Positions 53,716-64,000 of a stretch of DNA of 64,000 nt are shown here, piece by piece; position 1 is the stretch's first letter, and each line of letters begins with the position of its first letter. The translations under genes were made by a program, and so were the position numbers. The notes beneath the pieces were generated by a model. That model was not told where the DNA came from, made no database searches, and was given only the letters and a program-made list of their open reading frames with translations. Location: positions 214,395,501 through 214,459,500 of the forward strand of contig NC_091246.1 in assembly GCF_042477335.2 (NCBI RefSeq). The letters are read 5' to 3'. The stretch is from Ovis canadensis. Taxonomy: Eukaryota > Chordata > Mammalia > Artiodactyla > Bovidae.

Positions 53716-56700
53716 AGAGTTTAAGATTTATCATTGGCATTTAGAACTCAACCTCTTGGAATTCTGTTTCCCATTTCCAAAACCTGAGAGCATGACTCAC
53801 ATAGTATGCACAGATTATAGCCTCAGAAGAGTGCCCATCTACAGTCTTTATTCTTTTCAATCATTCTTTCTTTAAAACCCGTACACATACTAAATCAGCA
53901 TATCAAAGATAGGAGATACAAAGCTTTTTGTGAAGAATTTAAATAAGGAGGCTTAGAAAAGGTTAAAAATCTTTATTCTGCCTTAGCGCTTGCCAACAGG
54001 AATATCTGAAAGGTCATCAAAAGAGGGAAACAAGTATCTGTGCTGTGGAGGAGCCTGATCAGAGGCCATACTGCAATCAAGGTTTGGTATTTCTGTTTGT
54101 ATCTTGATTTTTCTTAACTAGGTATAGATCTTTTGTTCTGGTTACTCTTGAATAATCTGAGTGTTGACCAAGGCTATTGGAAAGAACACTCTCTAACATT
54201 TCTTGAACAATTTACTACATGACAACTACTTTATGTAATGTAAGGACAAGCATGCAATATTTATGTTAATCCCCATAAGGCAGCTATGATTGTTATTAAT
54301 TTGCAGATGAAAAAGTGAAAGCTTAGAGAAGTTGAGTGGCTGGCCATAGTCATACAGCTAGTGAGCTGACATATGTCCATAGGTAGAATATATCACATCT
54401 CTGTCCACTATTCCAAGTTTGCCTCCTCAGACTTATGTCTCCTTTAGAGTTCAATACGTTTTATTTGATGGTTGCTCATCTACGAGAAGAAACACCTGGA
54501 AATGCAGAGGTTCTAGGTCCAGACTTTGAACTTAGTAGATATGCAAACTTCAGAATATCTGTTGACTTCTGCCAGCCCATTTGCTCCACTATGACAAAGG
54601 GACACCATACTACACATAAGAGAGGTCAAGCAGCAAGCATTGTGTCAAAGTACTGAAACAAAAGAGATGCTCCATGTCAGCACCCTCACTATTATAATTT
54701 CTCTGCTTTCTGGCACTAATCATCAGAGAAGGAACCAATAAAATAAAACAATATCCTCAGTTTTCTATTACTTCAGATCTCTTGGAAGACAGCTTAGAGA
54801 TGTCTATGAAAGTTTGGGTGGTAATAGAAGAGGAAAAGTTAGCTCTACTTTTAATAATGTGGTATTTTGCCTATTGATTGAATGATCACTGCTCTTCCAC
54901 AGTCGGCTCCTTCTTTGTGGATGCTTTGCTCTCCCTCTGTTTCTGTGGCCAGAAGATAGAGTGGAGTCATCTTCTGAGGAGACCCTTAGTCTTGCCCAGC
55001 AGACGCACTGTGGGTACTGTGCAGAGAACAATGTATTGGGGAACCACAAGGTCTGGGTATCGGGTTATAGTCCACCATCACTGACTCAATAGCTAGGGAG
55101 TCAGACCCCAGCTGACTGGGGTCTGGACTTCTGTTGCTCCATCTATAAAATGAGAAGACTGGAGGAGAATATCTCCCTGGGACCTTCCAGCTTTCATGTT
55201 TTATGACTTGAGTGGGAAGAAGGAACACTCCTCAAGGCTTACCTGATCCCCTCAGCCAAGTCTTTGCAGGCTTTTTGGCCCTGAAACTAAAGGGGTTTTC
55301 TTTATGCCTCTGTCCTGCCTGCTTTCTGAGTCAATACAGAGGGATGGGCTACAAAGTCAGTGTAGAGCACAGTAGGTGAAATTCACTTCCTATGTAATTT
55401 GCACATTTCACTAGGACACTCTGGTTCATTTTGCAGGTTTTGCTGACTTCTACTCAAAAGAGGCATGCACTTGAAGGAGTTCCTTTTCACAGTGAATACT
55501 TGAGTATAACTCTAGGTATGAAAGACCCTCTGGATTGCATAAACCAGGGGCCTGCTAGAGTGGTGGTGGGTGGGGAATCCTCGACACCCTTGATGGCAAA
55601 TGTTACACTTAGAAAGTCAAAGGGCACAACCTGGTTAGCACTTGGTTCACATATCTCATTTTCAATTCAGAGATTTCAAATTCCGATATCACCAATTATT
55701 TGACCTCAGTCAAAGTGTTTAACCTCTTTGCCTCACTTTTTTTAATCTGTAAAAAGAAGAGAACATTCCTTCCTACCTCTCTGGATTGTTGTTGAAGACA
55801 AAATTTCACTTTTCATAGAAAATGCTTAGCAGAATTCCTAGCACATAGTAAGTATCCAAGACATGTTGGTTAATATTAGTATCCCTCAAAACACATGCCC
55901 CCCCCCCCCCACTACACACAGAATCCAAGAAAAAGCAATGTTTTGATTACAAAACACAAAGACTATTTCCCTATTGCGTAAGCAAAACAATTATGGTTTT
56001 TCATTTCTTTGAGTTTCAAGCAAAACTACGGGTATAAAATTCAGAGCAGGGCCAAATTGAATTTCCAGGAAAGTAATATCTGAGAAGCTTTTAAGCAATA
56101 GAGAGGTTTGCTGGCTGAAAGGCATAAACACATCTTAATCTTGGAATCAGAGTGGAAGCAGACAGCATGGCTGGCCCCTGACCACTTACTGATGAACTTC
56201 TACCCACATGAAGACCAAGGTACAATGGCCAAATTTAACTTCATTCCGTATCTGCTCCCTGTGTCTTTATTTCTTTTCTCTAGAGAAATATTTACATGGC
56301 CAGCAGGAGCTTGGGGAAACTGGATATATTCATGGAATAAAGCTATCATGGAGAACGTGGTAGTGATGGGGTAGATCATGTTGGATATTGTGGGCATGCT
56401 ACTTCTGTGTAAGATTATCATCCCACATGTCAGGCTCACATATATAAATAGCTACAGGGATCAGGCAGACAACATAATGAGTGAAGTGGACTATCTTAAG
56501 CCTGTGGCAAGATCAGAAAACACACATTCTCTCTAAAGAAGGCAACCACTATTCTGCTCCAGGCTACTGTTGCCATTTAATGCCACCAGATCTTTTCATT
56601 TTAAAATAGAGCAGAAACTGTGGATTTTTAGGTCAGTCTTCTTACATTTTTAATTAATGGCAACTCATGAAGATATTTAGAACACCACTGGAGTCAAGAC

Positions 56701-56880
56701 ATTAGTCTCACTGGAACACCCAGCGGTGATCAGAGCTCAGATTTCTGATGATTGGTGCACGTGTTTGAGGGTATGAGGGGCGAGGGCAGTGAGAAAGACT
56801 TCCATTTCTACTGCATTGTTTTCACCAAACACATTTGCGGTTAGTTATAAAATCTTTCCTTATGGTTACAAACAGCATTC
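53716..56880. other. no gene; MIR remnants and a C run
   Basis: MIR/L2-like pieces at about 54200-54370 and 55690-55865. A 13-C run lies at 55898-55910. No exon is recognised. Confidence 0.5.
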
Positions 56881-57552
56881 AAACTTCTGCTCCCAGCCAT
56901 AAGCGAGTAAATGGTACCAGATTTGCCCTCCCACCATAAACAAGTATAAAGATGGTCAAAGTATATGAACTATCTTTCTTTAAGCATTAACAACAGACAG
57001 TGAAGGATTGTGATACCTGAGAGAAGAGAAACATATAAGGTGAACCTCCATGTTTTCTATTAGGGGCATTTTCCTAATGTTAAAAAAAAAAAAAAAAAAA
57101 GCCCAACTGGAGTGGATTGGCACTTTTGCCAAGTTGAAAAGGCAGAGATCAGAATTCCAGACTGTAGAAGTCCTTGGATTTTTTTAGGGTACTAGGAAGA
57201 AGGGAGTTCCAAAAGTGGGTGTTCCAAAAGTTTGTGTGGGATTCACCATACGTCCTTGGCTGAAGGCTGGGCTGGGACTTTGCAGGACAAGACTCAAGAA
57301 AGTCTTGTAGAGAGCAGCTGCTGCAGGGCTGAAAGCTGACTGCAGAAACAGGAAGTTGTATAGTGCTAAAAACATTAAAGCTCTGGTACAGACAGAGTGA
57401 GGAGATCTCACCAAGACCTCGGGCATTCAGTTGAGAACCCCGAAAGGCCACACTTCTGGAGCAAGAATCATATCTGAAAATAAAGCCATAGCACAAGTTT
57501 AAGGCTGAAACCAAAAAAAGACCTGTCCTTACAAAGAAATTCAACAAAGCCT

Positions 57553-57770
57553 TGTTGCTATTTGTCACTAAGTTGTGTCCAAGTCTTTTTGCAACCCTAG
57601 GGAGTTTAGCCCACCCGGCTCCTTTGTCCATGGGATTTACCAGGCAAGAATACTGGAGTCAGTTGCCATTTTCTTCTCCAGAGGATCTTCTCAACCCAAG
57701 AAGTGATCCTGCATCTTCTGCATTGACAGGCGGGTTCTTTACCACTAAAGAAGCCACTGAAAGAAGCCCA
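57553..57770 (-). mobile_element. Bov-tA SINE nested in L1M
   Basis: Antisense copy flanked by AACAAAGCCT at 57543-57552 and 57771-57780, a perfect 10-bp target-site duplication. Confidence 0.93.
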
Positions 57771-57806
57771 AACAAAGCCTAACAGAACCTAAAAGAGTGT
57801 CTAGTT

Positions 57807-57879
57807 CAACCCAGGCATAGAACCCAGGAATCCTGCACTGCAGGCAGATTCTTTACAGTCCAGCCACCAGGTAAGCCCC
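57807..57879 (-). mobile_element. 73-bp SINE fragment nested in L1M
   Basis: Only the complement of the tRNA-like head region ('cctgcactgcaggcagattc ... ccaccaggtaagcc'). CTAGTT repeats at 57801-57806 and 57880-57885. Confidence 0.75.
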
Positions 57880-57947
57880 CTAGTTATTTACCTGCTTCCC
57901 AAAACAGAACTCAACACTCTTTAAAAGAAAATGACATAATTTGGGTC

Positions 57948-58293
57948 CCTAGAGTCCCTTGGACTGCAAGGAGATCCAACCAGTCCATTCTGAAGGAGAT
58001 CAGCTCTGGGATTTCTTTGGAGGGAATTATGCTGAGGCTGAAACTCCAGTACTCTGGCCACCTCATGCGAAGAGCTGACTCATTGGAAAAGACTGTGATG
58101 CTGGGAGGGATTAGGGGCAGGAGGAGAAGGGGACGACTGAGGATGAGATGGCTGGATGGCATCACTGACTCGATGGATGTGAGTCTGAGTGAACTGCAGG
58201 AGTTGGTGATGGACAGGGAGGTCTGGCGTGCTGAGATTCATGGGGTCGCAAAGAGTCGGGCACGACTGAGCGACTGAACTGACTGACTGACTG
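57948..58293 (+). mobile_element. BovB 3' end nested in L1M
   Basis: Sense, from 'agtcccttggactgcaagg' to a GACTGACTGACTGA tail, a tetramer variant of the usual pentamer tail. Confidence 0.92.
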
Positions 58294-58709
58294 ACAACAA
58301 ATCATCAGCAACATTCATCATTGAGAACAAAATTAAGAAATATGGGAAGGGGCAGAAAAAGGCAGCCCACAATAAGGAATAAAAGCAGTAAGAAGAAACA
58401 GATCCTTAGATAGCCTAGACAAGACCATGAAAGCACCTATTAAAAATGTGCTCACAGGGTTAAAGGAAAAGATGAGAATCCTCAACAGAGAAATGGAAAC
58501 CAAAAGAAGATTCAGTAAAATTCTAGAACTGAAAAATACAAATCATATAATGAAACATTCACTGGATAGGCTTAACAGTTGGAATATTAGAAACTATAGA
58601 AGAAAGAGCTAGTGAATATCAAGATAGAGCAAGAAAATTATCCAATATGAAAAACAGAAGAGAAAAATTAACAAAGATTTATTGATTTATAGAACATTGT
58701 CACATGCTT

Positions 58710-58710
58710 T

Positions 58711-58741
<31 letters not shown>

Positions 58742-58751
58742 ATATATATAA
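58710..58751. repeat. (TA)n(TG)n(TA)n microsatellite
   Basis: About 42 bases of alternating TA, TG and TA repeats inside the L1M. Confidence 0.95.
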
Positions 58752-59402
58752 TTGGAGATACAAAAGTAAGGAAAGAGAATGGTGGGGAAACACAAAGAAA
58801 TGTAGAAGTAATTAAGGCCAAAGTTTCCTCAATTTGTATAAAAATATCAATTTATAAATCCAAGAATCTTGACAAGCCCAAGAAAAATGATATTTACTAA
58901 AGATCATACAGGCACATCATAGCACAGTATGAAAATCAAAGATAAAGAGAAAATCTTAAAAATCAGTCAGTGGGAACAAGGAGACATCTTACATTTAAGA
59001 GAATAATGATATGAAAATATATGATTTCTCCCCAGAAACAATTGAGGTAAAAAGACAGTGACATCTTTAATGTGGTGAAAACAGCCAACAGCAACATTTC
59101 TCTACTGGAAGTCTAATATGCAATAAAAATAATCTTTGAAAATGAAACTGAAATAAAGCAACTTCAGATAAATGAAAGTTGAGAGAACTCCAGAATGTAG
59201 GCACTACAAAATGTGAAATAAGAGTTTCTCAATCCAAATAAAATAATACCAGTTAAATATATGGATCTACCAGAAAGAATGAAGAGAATCTAAAATGGTA
59301 AATGTAGGATAAATTTAAAAAATATATTTTCCCTCTCTTAATTTTGTTGGAAAACAGTTTATTCTTTACATAATAATAAAATCATATTTTGTTTATTACT
59401 TC

Positions 59403-61204
59403 AGTTCAGTTCAGTTCAGTTGCTTAGTCGTGTCTGACTCTTTGCGACCCCATGAATCATGGCAGACCAGGCCTCCTTGTCCATCACCAACTCCTGGAGT
59501 TTACTCAAACTCATGTCCATCGAGTCAGTGATCCCATTCAGCCATCTTATCCTCTGTCGTCCCCTTTTCCTCCTGCCCCCAACCCCTCCAAGCATCAGGG
59601 TCTTTTCCAATGAGTCAGCTCTTCGCATGAGGTGGCCAAAGTATTGGAGTTTCAGCCTCAGCATCAGTCCTTCCAATGAACACCCAGGACTGGTCTCCTT
59701 TAGGATGGACTGGTTGGATCTCCTTGCAGTCAAGCGTCTTCTCCAGCACCATAGATAAAAAGCATCAATTCTTCGGCGCTCAGCTTTCTTCACAGTTCAA
59801 CTGTCACATCCATACATGACCACTGGAAAAACCATAGCCTTGACTAGATGGACCTTTGTTGGCAAAGTAATGTCTCTGCTTTTGAACATGCTGTCTAGGT
59901 TGGTCATAACGTTCCTTCGAAGGAGTAAGTGTCTTTTAATTTCATGGCTGCAGTCACCATCTGCAGTGATTTTGGAGCCCAAAAAAATAAAGTCTGACAC
60001 TGTTTCCACTGTTTCCCCATCTATTTCCCATGAACTGATGGGACTGAATGCCATGATCTTCATTTTCTGAATGTTGAGCTCTAAGCCAACTTTTTCACTC
60101 TCCTCTTTCACTTTCATCAAGAGGCTTTTGAGTTCCTCTTCACTTTCTGCAATAGGGGTGGTGTCATCTGCATATCTGAGGTTATTGATATTTTTCTCGG
60201 CAATCTTGATTCCAGCTTGTGCTTCTTCCAGTCCAGCGTTTCTCATGATGTACTCTGCATAGAAGTTAAATAAGCAGGGTGACAATATACAGCCTTGATG
60301 CACTCCTTTTCCTATTTGGAACCAGTCTGTTGTTCCATGTCCAGTTCTAACTGTTGCTTCCTGACCTGCATACAGATTTCTTAAGAGGCAGGTCAGGTGG
60401 TCTGGTATTCCCATCTCTTTCAGAATTTTCCACAGTTTATTGTGATCCACACAGTCAAAGGCTTTGGCATAGTCAATAAAGCAGAAATAGATGTTTTTCT
60501 GGAACTCTCGTGCTTTTTTGATGATCCAGCAGATGTTGACAATTTGATCTCTGGTTTCTCTACCTTTTCTAAAACCAGCTTGAACATCTGGAATTTCATG
60601 GTTCACGTATTGCTGAAGCCTGGCTTGGAGAATTTTGAGCATTATTTTACTAGTGTGTGAGATGAGTGCTACTGTGCAGTAGTTTGAGCATTCTTTGGCA
60701 TTGACTTTCTTTGGGATTGGAATGAAAACTGATCTTTTCCAGTCCTGTGGCCGCTGCTGAGTTTTCCAAATTTGCTGGCATATTGAGTGCAGCACTTTCA
60801 CAGCATCATCTTTCAGGGTTTGAAATAGCTCAACTGGAATTCCATCACTTCCACTAGCTTTGTTTGTAGTGATGCTAAGTCACACTTGACTTCACATTCC
60901 AGAATCTGGCTCTAGGTGAGTGATCACACCATTGTGATTATCTGGGTTGTGAAGATCTTTTTTGTACAGTTCTTTTGTGTATTCTTGCCACCTCTTCTTA
61001 ATGTTTTCTGCTTCTATTAGGTCCCTCCCATTTCTGTCCTTTATCGAGCCCATCTTTGGATGAAATGTTCCCTTGGTATCTCTGATTTTCTTGAAGAGAT
61101 TACTAGTCTTTCCCATTCTGTTGTTTTCCTCTATTTCTTTGCAGATTGCTAAGGAAGACTTTCTTATCTCTCCTTGCTATTCTTTGGAACTCTGCATTAC
61201 TTGG
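59403..61204 (-). pseudogene. BovB LINE, longest copy; RT frame with one stop
   Basis: BovB (RTE clade) ORF2 encodes a protein that nicks target DNA and reverse-transcribes its own RNA. On the - strand one frame is open for 334 codons (60801 to 59797) and, after a single TGA where Trp is expected (about 59797-59799), continues 125 codons to 59416, ending near the natural stop. It shows the FIPIPKK region (about 60700-60720), the FIDYAKAFDCVD metal-binding block (about 60447-60482) and YADD (60163-60174). Upstream coding at 60892-61116 is in a shifted frame. The endonuclease domain is missing by 5' truncation, so it is inactive. Confidence 0.94.
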
Positions 61205-61415
61205 TGAAAGTGAAAGTGAAGTCGCTCAGTCATGTCCAACTCTTTGCGACCCTATGGACTGTAGCCTACCAGGCTCCTCTGTCCATGGGATTTTCCAGGC
61301 AGGAGTACTGGAGTGGGTTGCCATTTACGTCTCCAGGAGATCTTCCCAACCCAGGGATTGGACCCAGGTCTCCTATATTGTAGGCAGATGCTTTACCATC
61401 TGAGCCACCAGGGGA
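61205..61415 (-). mobile_element. Bov-tA SINE abutting BovB
   Basis: Antisense copy from 'gaagtcgctcagtcatgtcc' to 'accatctgagccaccagggg', directly after the truncated BovB; L1M resumes at about 61418. Confidence 0.92.
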
Positions 61416-61564
61416 GAAACACATGACAATAATAGCACAAAAAATAGTGATTAAATAGGACACTGTTGAAGCTTTCATACATTTTATGTGAAGTAATACA
61501 ATACTAACTTTAAATAACTTATGATAAATTAAAGCTGCAAGCTTTAATCCCTAGTAAAGTAGTC

Positions 61565-61735
61565 CTCAGTTTAGTTTGAAGAATAACCATATCAACAACA
61601 CCTAGGAATTTGTTATAAATGCAAATTATTAGTCTCTATTCAGAATTACTGAATCAGAAACTCTGGAGTAAGGGGCTTATCAATTTTTGCTTTAACAAAA
61701 TTTTTAGGTGGTTTGGGAATGACTGCCTTAGAGCA
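61565..61735 (+). repeat. MER5A DNA transposon
   Basis: 'ctaggaatttgttataaatgc', 'ttactgaatcagaaactctgg', 'ttttgctttaacaaaattt', the MER5A order. Confidence 0.8.
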
Positions 61736-63560
61736 ACAAAAAGCAAACCCCAAAATTATAAAGTTGTGTTTCTAGGGTGATAGAGATCAATAGAAAGGAA
61801 TATAGAAGCAAAAAATCATCTTATGATGCCATTCTATGAAAATCTGACAAAGACATTACAAATAAAGTCAATTACAGAACAATACGTCTCATGAGCATGG
61901 ATACAAAAATCCTTAATAAAATATTAGCCAATTGATTGCAGTGAGATCTGAAAAGAATGACACATCCTGAGTGAGTGAGGTTTTTCCCAGGAACAAGAGA
62001 CCAGTTTAATATTTTTAAAAAAGCATTCGATATAGTTTACCAAATCAATAGGTAAAAAAGGGAGCAATGACATGATCATCTTATTAGAGGCAGGAAAATA
62101 TCTGACATAATTCAACACTCACTCATTCATAGTTTTCCACTAAGCTGAAAAATAGGGAACTCTCTTACCCTAATCTACATCTGCATCTACAGAAAGTCTA
62201 AAGCTAACATCATGTTCAATGTTGAATCACTGGATTTCTTCTCTCTAACACTGAGAGAAAGCAAATGTTATCACATGTATGCAAATTTCACTAGAAGTCT
62301 TAAGGAAATAGAAAAAAAGAGCATAAAGATTGGAAAGAAAAAGCAGAATTCAGTTTATTCATCTAGTTACATGATTGTTTGTGTACATATTCTAAACTAT
62401 TTCTATGTACAGGTAACAAACAATTGGAAAATGTAATTTTAAAAAATAATATTTAAAATAGCATAAAGCGCACCAATTAGTTAAGAATAAATCTGATAAA
62501 AAGATGTGCAAGACCAATACTTATGAGAAAATAAAACCCAAATAGAGAAATACATCATTGCTCCTGGATTGGAAAAACCTGTACTGCTAAGATGTTACTT
62601 CTCTCCTAAACAGATCTGAAATTTTCTACATACTCTCAATCAAAATCTCAATTGATTTTCACTGTGACAATTTATAAGACATTTCTTGAAATATATTGGA
62701 AAAGCCAAAGGACTTAAAATAGCCAAAACGATTTTGAGAAAGCTGGAGTACATGCACTACCAGTTTTAAAAGTTTACTATAAAAGTATATTAACCAACAG
62801 TGTGAAAGTGGTGTCAGGATAGTAGAACATAGCAGAAACCAGAAATAGACACAGAGAAAGTCAGCTGGTTTTCAACAAAGTCACGAAGGCAATTCAATGA
62901 GGAAAGGAAATCTTTTCAACAAATGGTGCTGGATATCCATGTAGGAGGAAAAAACAAAACAAAAAAAAACTATGATCCCCTACGTCTCACCATACACAAA
63001 ATTGATTTTAAAGGGCTTTCATACCTAAACATAACTGCTGAAAGTTTTGTTTCTAGGGAAAAAAAAGAATAGCATTGAATCCTGCGGTTGGCAAAGATTT
63101 CTTAGACAAGACACACAAAGCACTAACTGTCAAAAAGTGATCTTTTTATCAAAATTCAAGATTTTCTCCTTTTCAAAAATTGCAGTAAGTAAGTGAAAAG
63201 CTAAGCCTGGGGAAAAATATTCATCATTTTTTTATTTGACAAATATCTCATCTATGTTTATAAAGAACTCCTACAAAGCCACAGTTACAAACAACCAAAT
63301 TCAAAAACAGGTGAAAAACACAAATAGACATTTTGCAAAAGCAGATATGTGGATGGCCAAGAAGCATGTGAAAAAATCCTCAGCATCCTTAATCATCAGG
63401 GAAAGGCATGAGGGAAATTTACAGTGTGATGGAAAGTTCTGTATTGTGATCGAGGTGTTGTTTACATAGGTTATATTTTGACAAAACAAATTGAACTTTA
63501 CATTAAGATTAATATCTCACCGTGTATATCTTACCTCAGTTTAAAGGTGTATGAACAGCT

Positions 63561-64000
63561 TGTATTTTTTTCGAGTTGATTTGTTGCTTTTCTAGTATTT
63601 GTACTTGAGAGTAGACCTCTTTGTTTATTATTCATTCAATCAGCATTCTCTATGTGCCAGGCTTTGGGTTTTAGAGGTACCAGTCTGTCATCAATTTGAG
63701 AATGATCAGGGACACACGTGAGCGTAGAATGCAGCATGGCCAATTCAGTGGCGAGATTTTAGTATTAAGACAGAGAAGTGACTGCGACATGTACCTGGGC
63801 ATTGACACTGGAGATAAAGAAAAGGACAAAGGAAGCTGATTTGAGAGGAATTTGGGGAGTATGCTCAATAAGACTGGTTAGATGTGGGGAGTAGAATAGA
63901 AAAGTACAGCAGAGAGAGAAATATAGATTCTTGTCTTCAGTGACTAAAGATTAATGCTAACGTCCCATAATCAAGAGAGGAAATATAAGAGGGAATAGGT
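63561..64000. other. no gene seen
   Basis: Mixed sequence. 63625-63690 ('cattctctatgtgccaggct') resembles an ancient MIR/L2-type repeat. The window ends without an exon. Confidence 0.5.

Larger units (their letters stand above)
56885..63560 (+). mobile_element. old L1M LINE, near full length, many nested insertions
   Basis: Sense. 57100-57545 resembles an old L1 5' region; 57881-57945 and 58300-59340 resemble the ORF1 region ('attctagaactgaaaaatac', 'aatcaaagataaagagaaaatc', 'acttcagataaatgaaag'). 61420-61540 continues it ('catgacaataatagcaca'), and 61740-63540 is degenerate ORF2 and 3' end ('caacaaatggtgctgga' near 62917). All frames are broken. Bov-tA, Bov-A, BovB and MER5A copies interrupt it. 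Confidence 0.7.

Noticed and set aside
57149..57631. 160-codon frame on the - strand
   Set aside because: It crosses an old L1 5' region and the start of a SINE; no protein family resemblance.
28700..64000. a second host gene downstream of CPO
   Set aside because: No exon series, conserved protein motif or polyadenylation context was found; all long frames fall in repeats or lack family resemblance.
1..64000. an undescribed multi-gene biological system
   Set aside because: Beyond CPO and mobile elements of known classes I see nothing that supports one.

Overview
This window is nuclear DNA of a ruminant (cattle, sheep, goat or a close relative). The evidence is the repeat content: about 28 Bov-tA/Bov-A/Bov-A2 SINE copies, 13 pieces of the BovB (RTE-type) LINE and four CHR-type tRNA-derived SINEs, a combination confined to ruminants and their near kin. 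Older mammal-wide repeats (MIR, MER5A, MER20/58, L1M) lie underneath. I cannot tell the species from sequence alone. There is no prokaryotic content, CRISPR array, operon or unknown multi-gene system.

The only host gene I can support is carboxypeptidase O (CPO), on the + strand from 9262 to about 28695. Eight coding exons (exons 2-9 of an expected nine) are present with correct GT-AG borders and compatible phases. Together they encode 352 residues plus one split codon and end in a GPI-anchor-like hydrophobic tail. All M14 metallocarboxypeptidase zinc and catalytic positions are present, and the arginine that gives CPO its preference for acidic C-terminal residues is in place. The signal-peptide exon was not found; it may lie upstream of the window or be too short to recognise. 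A polyadenylation signal follows the stop codon by about 107 bases.

Layout: 1-9.2 kb is intron 1 or upstream DNA made of repeats, including a 2.3-kb L1 fragment with two nested insertions and a MIR hit twice at one target site. 9.26-28.7 kb is the CPO gene; its introns carry SINEs, BovB copies in both orientations, MER5A/MER20-like DNA transposons and an antisense L1. 28.7-64 kb is gene-free by my reading. It holds two copies of one ERV solo-LTR family (30986-31307, internally deleted, and 35245-36015, reversed and split by a Bov-A2), an antisense L1 at 39.6-40.7 kb, two large antisense BovB copies (49.0-50.6 and 59.4-61.2 kb), and an old sense L1M from about 56.9 to 63.5 kb that has absorbed at least six later insertions. 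The repeat-poor stretch 40.7-44.2 kb has no recognisable gene.

The most testable points are: a duplicated splice donor after exon 6 that would add ten in-frame residues; a young inverted BovB pair bracketing CPO exons 4-6; a BovB reverse-transcriptase frame interrupted by a single stop over roughly 460 codons; and several insertions with perfect target-site duplications that date the order of events.
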